NCBI GenBank assembly: GCA_963735495.1
Contig: CAVTLG010000014.1
Span: forward strand, 62,001-126,000
DNA: 64,000 nt
Reading direction: 5' to 3'
DNA from: CAVTLG01 sp963735495
GTDB taxonomy: Bacteria; Chloroflexota; Ktedonobacteria; Ktedonobacterales; Ktedonobacteraceae
The notes beneath the pieces are model-generated. The model was not told where the DNA came from, made no database searches, and was given only the letters and a program-made list of their open reading frames with translations. Positions within the stretch are counted from its first letter, which is position 1. Every line of letters begins with the position of its first letter. A program made the translations under genes and the position numbers. Below, one piece after another: positions 8,745 to 17,829 of this stretch.

Positions 8745-10076
8745 CTAAGGTAGGACGTGCTTTGTGACGAAACGGTGAGCACGTACGGGCACACAGGTAC
8801 CCGTGGGACACTGCAATTCCTGAATATGCATGGTAAAATGGTCAGGCCAATAGCGTCTGGCTGTTTTCAGCGAGTTTGGAGCCTGCACCCCAAAACCACA
8901 CAGCGATCCTTGAGTGACATATCCAGCAAATTCATCCAGTACATCCAGATCCCCATTGACACCCAGATCACTGACAATTCCTTCCAGCATACCAGCGATG
9001 CGCTTGACGCCTAGACGACAGGGCACGCATTTTCCACATGACTCCTGGGCTAAATAACGGTTGCGCTCCATCGCCCATGCTACCATGCAGGTATCAATAG
9101 GCAAGAACTCAATAATACCAGAACCAACCATCACACCGGCTGCTTCGAGAGGATCAAAATCATAGGCCGTGTCAAACTGTGATACAGGCAATGCTCCGCC
9201 TTCAGCGCCACCTACCACGACAGCACGAATGGAGTTTTCTGCAAGGTTCAACTCGCTCCGCGTGAGAATGTCACGCAACGTCGTACCAAAAGGCACTTCT
9301 AGCAGCGTTGGCTCACTATCAGCCGGGCTGGCATAGACGGTCAGGATCTTGGTGCCACTGGTCGTTGGGGAACCGATGCGCGCAAAGGCGGCAGCACCGT
9401 CGCGTACAATCGCAGGCACATTGACCAGCGTTTCAACGGAATTAATGGCGGTCGGTCTATCCCATAGGCCAACCTGCGCAGGGAACGGCGGACGCTGTTC
9501 GGGCATACCGCGACGCCCCTTGATCAGCGCCATCTGCACCGTCTCTTCACCACCCATGAAACCAATATCGACGCCGACAATGCTGATGCTACAACTGAAA
9601 TCGGTGCCCAGGATGTCGCGTCCCACGACGTTCGCATCTAACGCTTCTTCCAGAGCTTGCTGGATAGCCGTAAGACCTTCCGTAAAGGTGCTGCGTGTGA
9701 ACAAATATGCCTCGGACGCGCCAACCGCGTAAGCTGCCAGGAGCATACCCTCAATGACCTGATGGGGGTTGCGGGCGAGTAATGTGCGAGCGACATAAGA
9801 GCGGCTATCGGCGTCATAGGTGTTACAGATGACGTATTTCTGATCATCTGCGGCCTGGCGTACTAAACGCCATTTTTCACCGGCAAGGCGACCTGCGCCA
9901 CCGCGCCCACGTAGTTTCGCGTCACTTACCTGCTGAATGATCTGGTCGGGTGTCTGCTCTCGCAGAGCTTTCTCAAAAGCGGCGTAGCCACCTGCGCTAC
10001 GATACGCGCTCAAAGAGCGGATATCGGGATCGCTGGTCTGGCGCAATACGCGCGAAGTTTGTGCAAAATCAGGCAT
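8745..10076 (-). CDS. nuoF: NuoF-like flavoprotein subunit
   Basis: 443 residues, the family's usual length. It has the FMN-loop 'LRGRGGAGRLAGEKWRLV' (about 52-70), the NADH-side 'MGGEETVQMALIKGRRGMP' and 'PPFPAQVGLWDRPTAINSVE', and the C-terminal [4Fe-4S] ligands 'ESCGKCVPCRLGVKR' with a distal Cys in 'GSLCGFG'. The normally conserved 'CNADE.EPGTFKDR' of complex I NuoF is replaced by 'CNTYDADSRSYVAR', an unusual change near the flavin. The gene overlaps the upstream gene by 8 bp (its ATG lies inside that gene's last codons), a sign of translational coupling. It probably oxidises or reduces NAD(H) for the complex. Confidence 0.85.
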   Translation of the reverse strand: MPDFAQTSRVLRQTSDPDIRSLSAYRSAGGYAAFEKALREQTPDQIIQQVSDAKLRGRGGAGRLAGEKWRLVRQAADDQKYVICNTYDADSRSYVARTLLARNPHQVIEGMLLAAYAVGASEAYLFTRSTFTEGLTAIQQALEEALDANVVGRDILGTDFSCSISIVGVDIGFMGGEETVQMALIKGRRGMPEQRPPFPAQVGLWDRPTAINSVETLVNVPAIVRDGAAAFARIGSPTTSGTKILTVYASPADSEPTLLEVPFGTTLRDILTRSELNLAENSIRAVVVGGAEGGALPVSQFDTAYDFDPLEAAGVMVGSGIIEFLPIDTCMVAWAMERNRYLAQESCGKCVPCRLGVKRIAGMLEGIVSDLGVNGDLDVLDEFAGYVTQGSLCGFGVQAPNSLKTARRYWPDHFTMHIQELQCPTGTCVPVRAHRFVTKHVLP

Positions 10077-10809
10077 CTGGCTGCCTCACATGATGAATAT
10101 TACCCCATACACCACGCTTGTCGGGCGCTAAGCCGCGTGCTGGCTGATCATCACGCGTGACACCCTTGACCACGGGAGCGGGCTTGAACTGCGGACTCAT
10201 AGTGGCGATGCCGAATATATCACTCAGATCCACGCCACGCGCCTGCACGACACGCTTTGCTGCTTGTAATGGTAAATAACCGTAGTGTCCCATGATCGCA
10301 TCCAGCAATGCAGGCAGCGCACTGGCCTCCTGCGACCAGCCATCCAGCAACGTATCAACGTAAGCGAGATCGATGGCGGGCTCCAGGTAGTCCTTCACGG
10401 GCATAGCAACGCAGGGAGTCACGGGCTTGTTAAAGTACTCGACTGCGTACTCAGAGATACGAGTTTTGTAAAAACCCGCCTTGGGCGATCCCGAAGCGGG
10501 CGGAAGCTTGCGCGGCGTAAACTTCTCAGCGCCCTCACGGATGTAGGATTTGTACCAGGGACGCTCTTTCCATTCAAAAATAGGCTCGTACTCAATGGTA
10601 ATCGCACGCGGAGGGCAGGCTTTCTCACAGAGCAGACAAGATTCGCACTTCAAATTGAATTCTGTCTTCAAGCCTTCCTCGGCAATCAATTGAATCAAGC
10701 CGCGACTGCGCGCTGGCAGTTTGGGCTTTTCATAGGGGTAGAAGCGCGTAACCTTTGGCCGGAACAGATGGCTAAAGGTCAGGCCCATCCCCTCAAGGAT
10801 GCCTCGCAT
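10069..10809 (-). CDS. Ferredoxin/NuoE-like chimeric subunit
   Basis: 246 residues. The N-terminal half resembles NuoI ('RSRGLIQLIAEEGLKTEFNL' followed by one Fe-S motif 'CESCLLCEKACPPRAITIEYE'). Only one CxxCxxCxxxC cluster is present instead of the two of NuoI. The C-terminal half has the helical part of NuoE ('ALPALLDAIMGHYGYLPLQA', 'ARGVDLSDIFGIATMSPQFK') but stops before the thioredoxin-like [2Fe-2S] half, so no NuoE cysteines are present. It therefore looks like a fusion of truncated modules acting as an electron-transfer or docking subunit. It is second in the operon, 3 bp after the NuoB-like gene. Confidence 0.7.
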   Translation of the reverse strand: MRGILEGMGLTFSHLFRPKVTRFYPYEKPKLPARSRGLIQLIAEEGLKTEFNLKCESCLLCEKACPPRAITIEYEPIFEWKERPWYKSYIREGAEKFTPRKLPPASGSPKAGFYKTRISEYAVEYFNKPVTPCVAMPVKDYLEPAIDLAYVDTLLDGWSQEASALPALLDAIMGHYGYLPLQAAKRVVQARGVDLSDIFGIATMSPQFKPAPVVKGVTRDDQPARGLAPDKRGVWGNIHHVRQPDA

Positions 10810-10812
10810 AGA

Positions 10813-11415
10813 CTATACCTCTATTTCCTTCTCACCACGTACTTTGAGACCCTGCTTCGCGATTTTCTCACGCAGCTTCAAGATCCCCTCAATCAGCGCC
10901 TCTGGACGGGGCGGGCAGCCAGGGACATACACATCAACCGGGACAATCGTATCAACTCCCTGGACCGTATAATAGCTATCGTAGAACTCACCACCAGAAT
11001 TGGCACACTGTCCCATACTGAGGACCCACTTTGGCTCTGGCATCTGCTCCCAGAGGAGACGCAGGCGCGGCCCCATTTTCACAGAAACTGTGCCAGCCAC
11101 AATCATTAAATCCGCCTGACGTGGACTGGAGCGGAACACCTCGGAACCAAAACGCGACAGATCGTAATGCGCCTGCGCCGAGGCCATCATTTCAATCGCG
11201 CAACATGCCAGACCATACCCCAAAGGCCATACAGATTTAGAACGCGCCCAGTTTTGTGCCCACTGCAACATGTCAGCCAGGCTCGTCAATTGCACTGGAA
11301 GCTCTTGATCACCGGGGATATATTCCTGAGGACCCGATGCCATCGCAATGGGCACCGGCTTGCGACGTAGCACAGGTCCAGACGTTTTCCCGTTTGCATT
11401 CAATTCGCTGCTCAT
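10813..11415 (-). CDS. nuoB: NuoB-like [4Fe-4S] (N2 cluster) subunit
   Basis: 200 residues. The NuoB signature is intact: 'WPLGYGLACCAIEMMAS' with the adjacent Cys pair, 'GTVSVKMGPRLRLLWEQMPE', 'SMGQCANSGGEFYDSY' and 'VDVYVPGCPPRPEALIEG', giving the four ligands of cluster N2. The long variable N-terminus (about 40 residues) lacks a membrane segment. It is first in the operon. In complex I this subunit hands electrons to quinone together with NuoD. No NuoC, NuoD or membrane subunit lies nearby, so either it docks to subunits encoded elsewhere or the complex is soluble. Confidence 0.85.
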   Translation of the reverse strand: MSSELNANGKTSGPVLRRKPVPIAMASGPQEYIPGDQELPVQLTSLADMLQWAQNWARSKSVWPLGYGLACCAIEMMASAQAHYDLSRFGSEVFRSSPRQADLMIVAGTVSVKMGPRLRLLWEQMPEPKWVLSMGQCANSGGEFYDSYYTVQGVDTIVPVDVYVPGCPPRPEALIEGILKLREKIAKQGLKVRGEKEIEV

Positions 11416-11739
11416 AACATTTTACTCCTCTGCAAAGGTTCAGCAGCACCTATTGCTCGGTTTTATGTAATTTTAGGATTGCACAGAGACGGGGGGCTAT
11501 TTATCTACACTCCATCTTTGACCGTATTATAGCACGTTTCGACCAGGCGTGCTATAAGCGTCGGACCACGTAACAGGCCAGTCAAAAGCCCATGCAGTGC
11601 TCCTCTGGCGCAAAGGCGCAGCACGTAATAGCGTGTATAACAAACAGGTGAGGTTAGATCCTCTTGTCAGAAGACGGAGCGCTCTGGTACACTGAGACCC
11701 ATTGATATCTGTACAGGTAGAAAGGCAAGGGACTCTAAC
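11416..11739. promoter_or_regulatory. Divergent intergenic region with a 9-bp-arm palindrome
   Basis: This spacer separates the redox operon (minus) from leuB (plus). It holds a perfect inverted repeat TATAGCACG / CGTGCTATA at 11528-11556, placed where it could act on either promoter as an operator or a small hairpin. No T-box or leader peptide for leucine control was recognised. Confidence 0.4.
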
Positions 11740-12867
11740 GTGGGAACATATACCATCGCTGTTTTACCAGGAGACGGCATTGGACCTGAGGTAACGGAGC
11801 AAGCGCTACAGGTCTTGCAGGTTGTGGCAGAGCGCTATGGACATAGCTTTACATTCCATAAAGCGCTGGTAGGCGTCGCCGCTATTGAAGCAGAAGGAGC
11901 CGCGATCTCCGATGCAACACTTGAGTTATGTCAGCAGAGCGATGCGATCTTATTTGGGGCCGTGGGTGGGTTGCCCAACTATAGCGCGAACACGCCAGTG
12001 AAACCGGAGCAGGCGCTCTTCAGATTGCGTAAAGGCTTAAATTTTTTCGCCAACCTGCGTCCGGTACGTATCGTTAACGATCTCGTCAATGCCTCAACGC
12101 TCAAAGCGGAGGTTTTGCGGGGGACAGACCTCGTTGTCGTGCGCGAGTTGACTGGTGGACTCTACTACGGCCATCTGGAGCCGCCTGTGCCGGGAAAACC
12201 CAGTGAGATCCGCGAAACAGCACATGGCACAGAAGCAATTGATACGCTGCTGTATACGGAGGCAGAAATCGAACGTATTGTACGTGTTGCCTTTGATATT
12301 GCTAGAGAACGACGTAAGAAGGTGACATCCGTGGATAAAGCCAATGTGCTGAGTTCTTCAGTCCTGTGGCGACGTGTGGCCAGTCGGGTAGCGGCAGAAT
12401 ATCCCGATGTCAGCTTTGAAAACTTGCTGGTAGATGCCTGTGCCATGCACCTGATTCGTCGTCCAGCCAGCTTCGACGTCATCGTCACCGAGAATCTCTT
12501 CGGCGATATTCTCACCGACGAAGCTTCGATGTTAGCAGGCTCAATGGGGATGCTACCCTCAGCTAGCCTGGGAACACGCAAGACAGCTCATGGCCTGCTT
12601 GGTCTCTATGAACCCATTCACGGCTCAGCGCCAGATATTGCCGGACAGGGCAAAGCCAATCCGCTAGCGGCTATTTTAACCGCTGCCTTGCTGCTGCGTT
12701 ATTCACTGAGTCTGAAGCGGGAAGCTGTGGCTATTGAAACGGCGGTGGAGCATGTTATCAAAGCTGGATATCGCACAGAAGACTTACAGGAGGCAGGGAA
12801 AAATACTGTAAGCACACAGGAAATGGGCAGGCATGTCGTGGAAGCTCTGCTAAACCTGCCTCGTTAA
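11740..12867 (+). CDS. leuB: 3-isopropylmalate dehydrogenase
   Basis: 375 residues starting with GTG at 11740, after AAGGCAAGG. It catalyses oxidative decarboxylation of 3-isopropylmalate to 2-oxoisocaproate with NAD+ in leucine biosynthesis. Seen in the sequence: 'IAVLPGDGIGPEVTEQA' at the N-terminus, 'LRKGLNFFANLRPVR', 'RELTGGLYYG' (substrate loop), 'VTSVDKANVL' (catalytic Lys), 'VTENLFGDILTDEASML' (metal-binding aspartates) and 'YEPIHGSAPDIAGQGKANP' (NAD loop). Length and motifs are normal, and it is distinguished from isocitrate dehydrogenase by the GGLYYG region. No other leu genes lie nearby. Confidence 0.95.
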   Translation: MGTYTIAVLPGDGIGPEVTEQALQVLQVVAERYGHSFTFHKALVGVAAIEAEGAAISDATLELCQQSDAILFGAVGGLPNYSANTPVKPEQALFRLRKGLNFFANLRPVRIVNDLVNASTLKAEVLRGTDLVVVRELTGGLYYGHLEPPVPGKPSEIRETAHGTEAIDTLLYTEAEIERIVRVAFDIARERRKKVTSVDKANVLSSSVLWRRVASRVAAEYPDVSFENLLVDACAMHLIRRPASFDVIVTENLFGDILTDEASMLAGSMGMLPSASLGTRKTAHGLLGLYEPIHGSAPDIAGQGKANPLAAILTAALLLRYSLSLKREAVAIETAVEHVIKAGYRTEDLQEAGKNTVSTQEMGRHVVEALLNLPR

Positions 12868-13094
12868 CCCATCAATGGCCTGGGACAGGGACCAAGGGTC
12901 TGCAATTTCGCCCTGGTTCTTGCCAGTTGCAAAGTGAGCGTGGCCACTTCTTCCTGCTTTGTCGCGGTAGTATCTTGCTCCGCAGCAGGTGTAAGCGCCA
13001 CGCTTTGTGACAACTGCGCTTCTAACAGCGCGATTTCTTCAAGAAGAAACTGACGATGGATATACCAGAGCGTCACTGCACGCTCAACACCCAT
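12864..13094 (-). CDS. Small coiled-coil protein, hypothetical
   Basis: 76 residues from the ATG at 13094, preceded by GAGGAGAT. The upstream in-frame ATG at 13208 lies in an inverted repeat and is rejected. The peptide starts MGVERAVTLWYIHRQFLLEE and is mostly helical with Leu/Gln/Glu heptads ('IALLEAQLSQ', 'VATLTLQLARTRAKLQTL'). The stop overlaps the last codon of the convergent leuB by 4 bp. Function unknown. Confidence 0.6.
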   Translation of the reverse strand: MGVERAVTLWYIHRQFLLEEIALLEAQLSQSVALTPAAEQDTTATKQEEVATLTLQLARTRAKLQTLGPCPRPLMG

Positions 13095-13161
13095 TATACA
13101 TCTAATCTCCTCTATGTGATTGGAACTGCAATCCGTATGTGATCTGCGGTTGAGTGTCGTC

Positions 13162-13254
13162 GGCACCCGGGTAGGGGCGTGTCCAGGCGACCGCCCTGGT
13201 GGCCACAATGCGAACCACCGGGCGCACGCAAGGTGACGCCCCTACCCGGGTGCC
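13162..13254. repeat. MITE/REP-like inverted repeat with 19-bp perfect arms
   Basis: Arms GGCACCCGGGTAGGGGCGT and ACGCCCCTACCCGGGTGCC are exact inverse copies. An inner pair, CCGCCCTGGTGG with CCACCGGGCG, forms a second stem. It shares the GTAGGGG arm and CCCTGGTGG core with the element at 1064-1187. It lies between the small coiled-coil gene and the 3' end of the CheA-like gene. Confidence 0.7.
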
Positions 13255-13340
13255 CTCGTGAGCGCAGAACCAGGAATTGTAGCCAGCCAGGCCGAGTGCA
13301 CAAACATTGGGTAAAGCGCTGGCGTGGCTGGTTGGTGTGG

Positions 13341-16300
13341 CTAACGAGCAATAGCGCCATAGACCAGGGCGTTAATTGTATTGAGCAATTCCTCATCCTG
13401 GTACGGCTTGACTACATAAGCATTGGCCCCGAGCGACATCGCGCGTTGCTGGTGCTTAGCGGCTGCACGTGACGTCAGCACGATTAGCGGCAATGTACGA
13501 TATTGCTCTTGTGCCCGGACCGTCGAGGTGAGTTCATAGCCATCCATACGTGGCATCTCGATATCGAGTAACACGGCGGCAGGCGTTTGAGCTGAAATCA
13601 TCTCCAGCGCCTCTACGCCATCGCGGGCCATCTGGACCTCCCAGCCGTGCTGCTTGAGCATATTGCTCACGACACGACGGACACTGGGGCTATCATCAAC
13701 CACCAGGATATGTTTTCCGCGCTCAGAGGCAGGCGTAGCTGGAGTTGCTGCGCCTAGCGCTGCCGCACTCTGGCGGCTGGCCGGCACATCAATGCGCTGT
13801 CGAACTGCATTAGCAGCATTGGCAGCGTCTCGTCGCGCAGAAACGGCGGAAGGTGTAGGGATTGCCGCGCGCACGGAGATAAGAGAGTTCATCTCAAGTA
13901 CGAGCACAACGTGGCCATTACCAAGCACCGTTGCGCCGGCAATACCATGGACATCCCGCAAGTGAGGTCCCAGATTTTTCATCACAATGTCAGACTTCCC
14001 TACGATCTCATCCACCACGAGAGCCACATGTTGTCCACCAGCATTAACCAGCAACAACTGTGCTTTTTCCTCAATCGGATTTTCGGGAAGAGAGAGATAC
14101 TGTGCCAGGACCTGCAATGGATACAACTCATTGCGCACAACAATCGACGGTTGACCGCCCAGCGTAGCGCGCTTGTAGTTATCGAGGCGTCCAATAGCCT
14201 CGACGTGCACCGTCGGCATCGCAAATTGCTGACCGCCTGCCCGCACCATCATCACACTTTGGATTGCCAGGCTGGTGGGGAACGTCATCGTAAATGCGGT
14301 GCCCTGACCGGGTGTGGATTCTACGCTCAGCGTGCCGCGTAAGCGGGAAACACTATCACGCACAACGTCCAGTCCGACGCCACGACCGCTTTCCTCACTC
14401 AGGACCTCAGCGGTCGAAAAACCGGGATGGAAGATCAGCGTAACCAGGTCACTCTCATTCAGTGCTGGATGATCGGGACGAATGAGGCCACGTGCAATGG
14501 CTGCGCGGCGTACCTGTTCATGTTCAATACCTGTGCCATCATCGCGTACGGTAATGACGATCTGGTTTCCTTCATAGGCAGCCGACAGCTTGATTTGTCC
14601 GGTAGGCGGCTTGCCTCTCTGTGCACGCGCCTCCGGTTTTTCGATAGCGTGATTGACCGCATTCCGAATAAGGTGCAGCAGAGGTCCAAAGATCTCCTCA
14701 TAGACCGTGCGGTCAACTTCTGTCTCTTCACCCTCAAGCAAGAACTCGAAGTCCTTCCCCTGCTTGAGTGCCACGGCTCGGGCGGTTCGATAGAGGCGCG
14801 GTACCATAGAAGAGAGTGGCACCAGGCGAGCCTTCATCAAGCGATCCTGGAATGTTGTGTTGAGACGATTTTCGCGAGAAAAGACGCCCTCACACTCACG
14901 AATGATCGTATCCATCTCGGTGCTCAACGTAGCCATGTCTGAAATACCTTCGCTCAGACCACGAGCCAGTTGATGGAATTCTGTATAGCGGTCTAGCTCA
15001 AGCTCATCAAATTCTGAAAGATGAGATTGAAGATTAGTCAGATTACCCGAAACGGCTCTCCCATTGGCGAGTGGAGAAGTCAGGCTCTGAGTACCCTCGC
15101 CAGGCATAACCTGGACGGAGCGACCACTGGGCAATGTCGCTGCTTCGAAGCGGCTCTCCAGTTTTTGCCCCACATCGGCGAGGCGATTACTACTGACAGT
15201 GACGTCAGCCACCAGGCGCACGAGACGTTGAATACGCTCTTCGAGTACACTACGATTGACCAGCAGCTCGCCGAAGAGATTGACCAGTTCGTCTAACTTT
15301 TGTAGACGGACACGTACACTCAAATCATTGCGTGCTGAGCGCGTCGCGATTGTATCTGAACTCTGCTCGTCAGAAGCCATCACCACCGCTCTGGCAGCTT
15401 CCTCGACATGATCATTGACGACCTCGTCGTGCGTGGCAAGCTCGCTACTATGTTCCTCTCCTAGCAACTCCGCGTAACGGATCTGCATCTCACGTACTCG
15501 CGCATCATCACCTGTCGGATCGTTGTGATTGCCCGTGATCAAGATATCGAGCACCTCGGCTGTGTCAAGCACAATACTGAGAACGGGAGAGGAGATTGGC
15601 GTTGTCCCTTCCATGATGCTATCGAGAAGATCCTCGGAGATATGGCAAAGGTCGGCAATCGCGCGGAAGCCCATCATGGCTGCTGCGCCCTTCAAGGTAT
15701 GCGTTGCGCGCCGAATACCCTGAGTGAGATCAAGGTTCGTTGGATCTTTCTCAAGAGCAGCCACATGCATGCTAATGGTCTGGAGATGTTCTTCAGCCTC
15801 AAGACGGAACACCTCGGCGGCTTCTTCACCGATGTCACCACTATAAGCCGACGAAGACGCATTCGATAGCGGCTTCTGTGCCGGTGGTGTGACCGGGGGC
15901 GGTGCTGGCCGTGGTGTCGCAAGCGGTGGCAGCGTCGTAGATAAATGCGGCTGCTCGGGTGCATCACCTGCCTGCGTTGGCGTTGCCGGTTGCGTATGGA
16001 AGATACTGGTCGGATCTGTTCCCATCGCCGAAAGCTGGCTTAAAAACTCCTGGCGCACCTGGATCTCTATATCGTTGCGCAGATGGGCTTCTAACTCGCG
16101 TAAGGCGGTATCGCTATTCGTCTCGGTACCATACGCGCGAGCTTGCAAGCGCTGACGCTCTTCGAACTCCTGGCGTACCTCATTGCGAATTTGTTGTTCC
16201 AATTCCAGGCGAGCGGAAGGGGAAGGTTGACTCGCCTCATATTCTCGGCTGATCTCCTCGCGTAGTTTTGCTTCCATCTCGGCGCGCAAGAGGGCCAGGT

Positions 16301-17696
16301 CCCCTTCTCTTTCAAAGGTGACGCGCTCGCGGACCCTATCAGTATCGTGGGTTACGCGCACTTCCCAGGGACTCCAACCATCTTCCTGTGGCGAGACAGA
16401 AGATTGTGCCTGCATCTGCTGAAATGCCTCGCCACAGGATTGTATTGAGCTGTGTAACTGCTGCAAGGCGGCACCGAGTTGCTCATCAGTCATCTCAACG
16501 CCACCCGTAATCTGCTGGAGCAGGCCAAGTACGCGTTTAAGCTTTGAGTTCGACACCCACATGACAGAGAGCGGCAGGTAACGACGTACCTGCTCAGGAC
16601 TGTTACGGAGATTTAAGCCCATTGCCTGTCCTGCCCAGGCCTCCATACGATCCAGCGCATCTTTAGAGCCATTTAAAAAGCCATTGAATTCTTTCCTCTG
16701 CTCCTCAATAACAACCGCTGCATCACGCAATTGGGCGAGCACGTTTTTCAAAGAAGATGCCTGGGAGTCCAGGTTCTGAGCGTCGCTCTGCATTGCGTTG
16801 TACAACTGAGGGAATTGACCTTGCTCCGCAAGGAAGGAGGGTTGCTGAGCACTATCAGGAACTGCCAGAGAACGCTCAACAGCTTCGACCGGCACATCTT
16901 CATTGAATGCTATCGGGGATGCCGCAGGGAATGAAGGTGTGAGTGGCGCAGATGGCGCAGCAGGAGGCTCATATGGGGGAGAAGAAGGTTGCCGCATTGA
17001 CGCGACCAGCGTATCCAGGGCGCTGAGCATCGGCGGCTCAAATGGAGCTTCCTGCTCATACGTGGGAGAAGATGTAGGTGGCATAGTCTGAGAAGGAGAC
17101 TCAGGAGCTACTTGCTCTTGAGCAGGCTCCTCGGGCCACGCAACATCCTCACCTGGCGTTACTGCTGGAGTACGAAAGGATGCCAGAACTTCGTCAAAGG
17201 ATGGCATGGGAGATGGCTGAACGTAAGATGACCCATCAACTGTGAAAGATGGCTGCTCAGATGCAACTTCTGGCACCTCTGTACCTTGTGATGCAGAGGG
17301 TTCAATAAGCGCACGATAATTTGTATAATCAGCATCATCTTCCGCAATTACAGCTTCCTCATCGATGCCACTGCGGATACCCTCAAGGAGTTGGCGCAAC
17401 CGACCCAATGAACGCTGCAAAAGACCGAAGGCAGGATCATCAAGAGGGATTAACCCATCCAATGCATCACCCAGGACGTCTTCCATGCCATGCGCTACAT
17501 GAGCCAGACCAGGAAAATCCATCATGGAAGCAGAACCGCCAATTGTATGCGTCAGGCGGTAAGTTTCTTCGAGGGCATCCATGTCGCCATGTGACTGTGC
17601 CAGGCGCCCGAGATTCGCCTCGATGCCTGGCAAGTAGCTATTCACCTCTTCGATAAACGAATCGAGGACGGATAGTTTATCAAACGTATTCGACAT
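13341..17696 (-). CDS. Hybrid CheA-type histidine kinase with C-terminal receiver (ChpA/PilL/PixL type)
   Basis: 1451 residues from the ATG at 17696; a GTG five codons earlier (17711) is also possible. Order: an Hpt domain with phosphoacceptor His at about residue 50 ('TYRLTHTIGGSASMM'), a long Pro/Glu-rich linker, a helical region, a second Hpt with His at about 666 ('ATHTLKGAAAMMGF'), a dimerisation region with 'RLQKLDELVNLFGELLVNRS', an HATPase domain ('HLIRNAVNHAIE' near 1005, 'VRDDGTGIEHE', 'SGRGVGLDVV'), a CheW-like domain and a receiver ('ILVVDDSPSVRRVV', acceptor Asp near 1377 in 'LLDIEMPRMDGYE', 'VVKPY'). It phosphorylates CheY-like partners in response to the MCP encoded upstream. 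The form is that of kinases controlling type IV pilus or phototaxis-like behaviour. It ends the operon. Confidence 0.9.
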   Translation of the reverse strand: MSNTFDKLSVLDSFIEEVNSYLPGIEANLGRLAQSHGDMDALEETYRLTHTIGGSASMMDFPGLAHVAHGMEDVLGDALDGLIPLDDPAFGLLQRSLGRLRQLLEGIRSGIDEEAVIAEDDADYTNYRALIEPSASQGTEVPEVASEQPSFTVDGSSYVQPSPMPSFDEVLASFRTPAVTPGEDVAWPEEPAQEQVAPESPSQTMPPTSSPTYEQEAPFEPPMLSALDTLVASMRQPSSPPYEPPAAPSAPLTPSFPAASPIAFNEDVPVEAVERSLAVPDSAQQPSFLAEQGQFPQLYNAMQSDAQNLDSQASSLKNVLAQLRDAAVVIEEQRKEFNGFLNGSKDALDRMEAWAGQAMGLNLRNSPEQVRRYLPLSVMWVSNSKLKRVLGLLQQITGGVEMTDEQLGAALQQLHSSIQSCGEAFQQMQAQSSVSPQEDGWSPWEVRVTHDTDRVRERVTFEREGDLALLRAEMEAKLREEISREYEASQPSPSARLELEQQIRNEVRQEFEERQRLQARAYGTETNSDTALRELEAHLRNDIEIQVRQEFLSQLSAMGTDPTSIFHTQPATPTQAGDAPEQPHLSTTLPPLATPRPAPPPVTPPAQKPLSNASSSAYSGDIGEEAAEVFRLEAEEHLQTISMHVAALEKDPTNLDLTQGIRRATHTLKGAAAMMGFRAIADLCHISEDLLDSIMEGTTPISSPVLSIVLDTAEVLDILITGNHNDPTGDDARVREMQIRYAELLGEEHSSELATHDEVVNDHVEEAARAVVMASDEQSSDTIATRSARNDLSVRVRLQKLDELVNLFGELLVNRSVLEERIQRLVRLVADVTVSSNRLADVGQKLESRFEAATLPSGRSVQVMPGEGTQSLTSPLANGRAVSGNLTNLQSHLSEFDELELDRYTEFHQLARGLSEGISDMATLSTEMDTIIRECEGVFSRENRLNTTFQDRLMKARLVPLSSMVPRLYRTARAVALKQGKDFEFLLEGEETEVDRTVYEEIFGPLLHLIRNAVNHAIEKPEARAQRGKPPTGQIKLSAAYEGNQIVITVRDDGTGIEHEQVRRAAIARGLIRPDHPALNESDLVTLIFHPGFSTAEVLSEESGRGVGLDVVRDSVSRLRGTLSVESTPGQGTAFTMTFPTSLAIQSVMMVRAGGQQFAMPTVHVEAIGRLDNYKRATLGGQPSIVVRNELYPLQVLAQYLSLPENPIEEKAQLLLVNAGGQHVALVVDEIVGKSDIVMKNLGPHLRDVHGIAGATVLGNGHVVLVLEMNSLISVRAAIPTPSAVSARRDAANAANAVRQRIDVPASRQSAAALGAATPATPASERGKHILVVDDSPSVRRVVSNMLKQHGWEVQMARDGVEALEMISAQTPAAVLLDIEMPRMDGYELTSTVRAQEQYRTLPLIVLTSRAAAKHQQRAMSLGANAYVVKPYQDEELLNTINALVYGAIAR

Positions 17697-17829
17697 GCTG
17701 CGCGTACTCACTTAACTATGCTCTTGTTACTTGCCCGATTATAGAAAACAGAGAGGCAAGTAACATAACATTCAACATATACGAATTTATTATACCAATA
17801 ATTTTAAGGAAAGTGGGCGCAAGAACAAT

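Noticed and set aside
6308..11415. Full respiratory complex I
   Set aside because: No NuoA, C, D, H, J-N genes in the window; the large subunit carries a GltD module instead of the NuoG molybdopterin-like domain.
11416..11739. T-box or leucine leader before leuB
   Set aside because: No T-box core (AGGGTGG...) and no Leu-rich leader peptide were found; only a palindrome.
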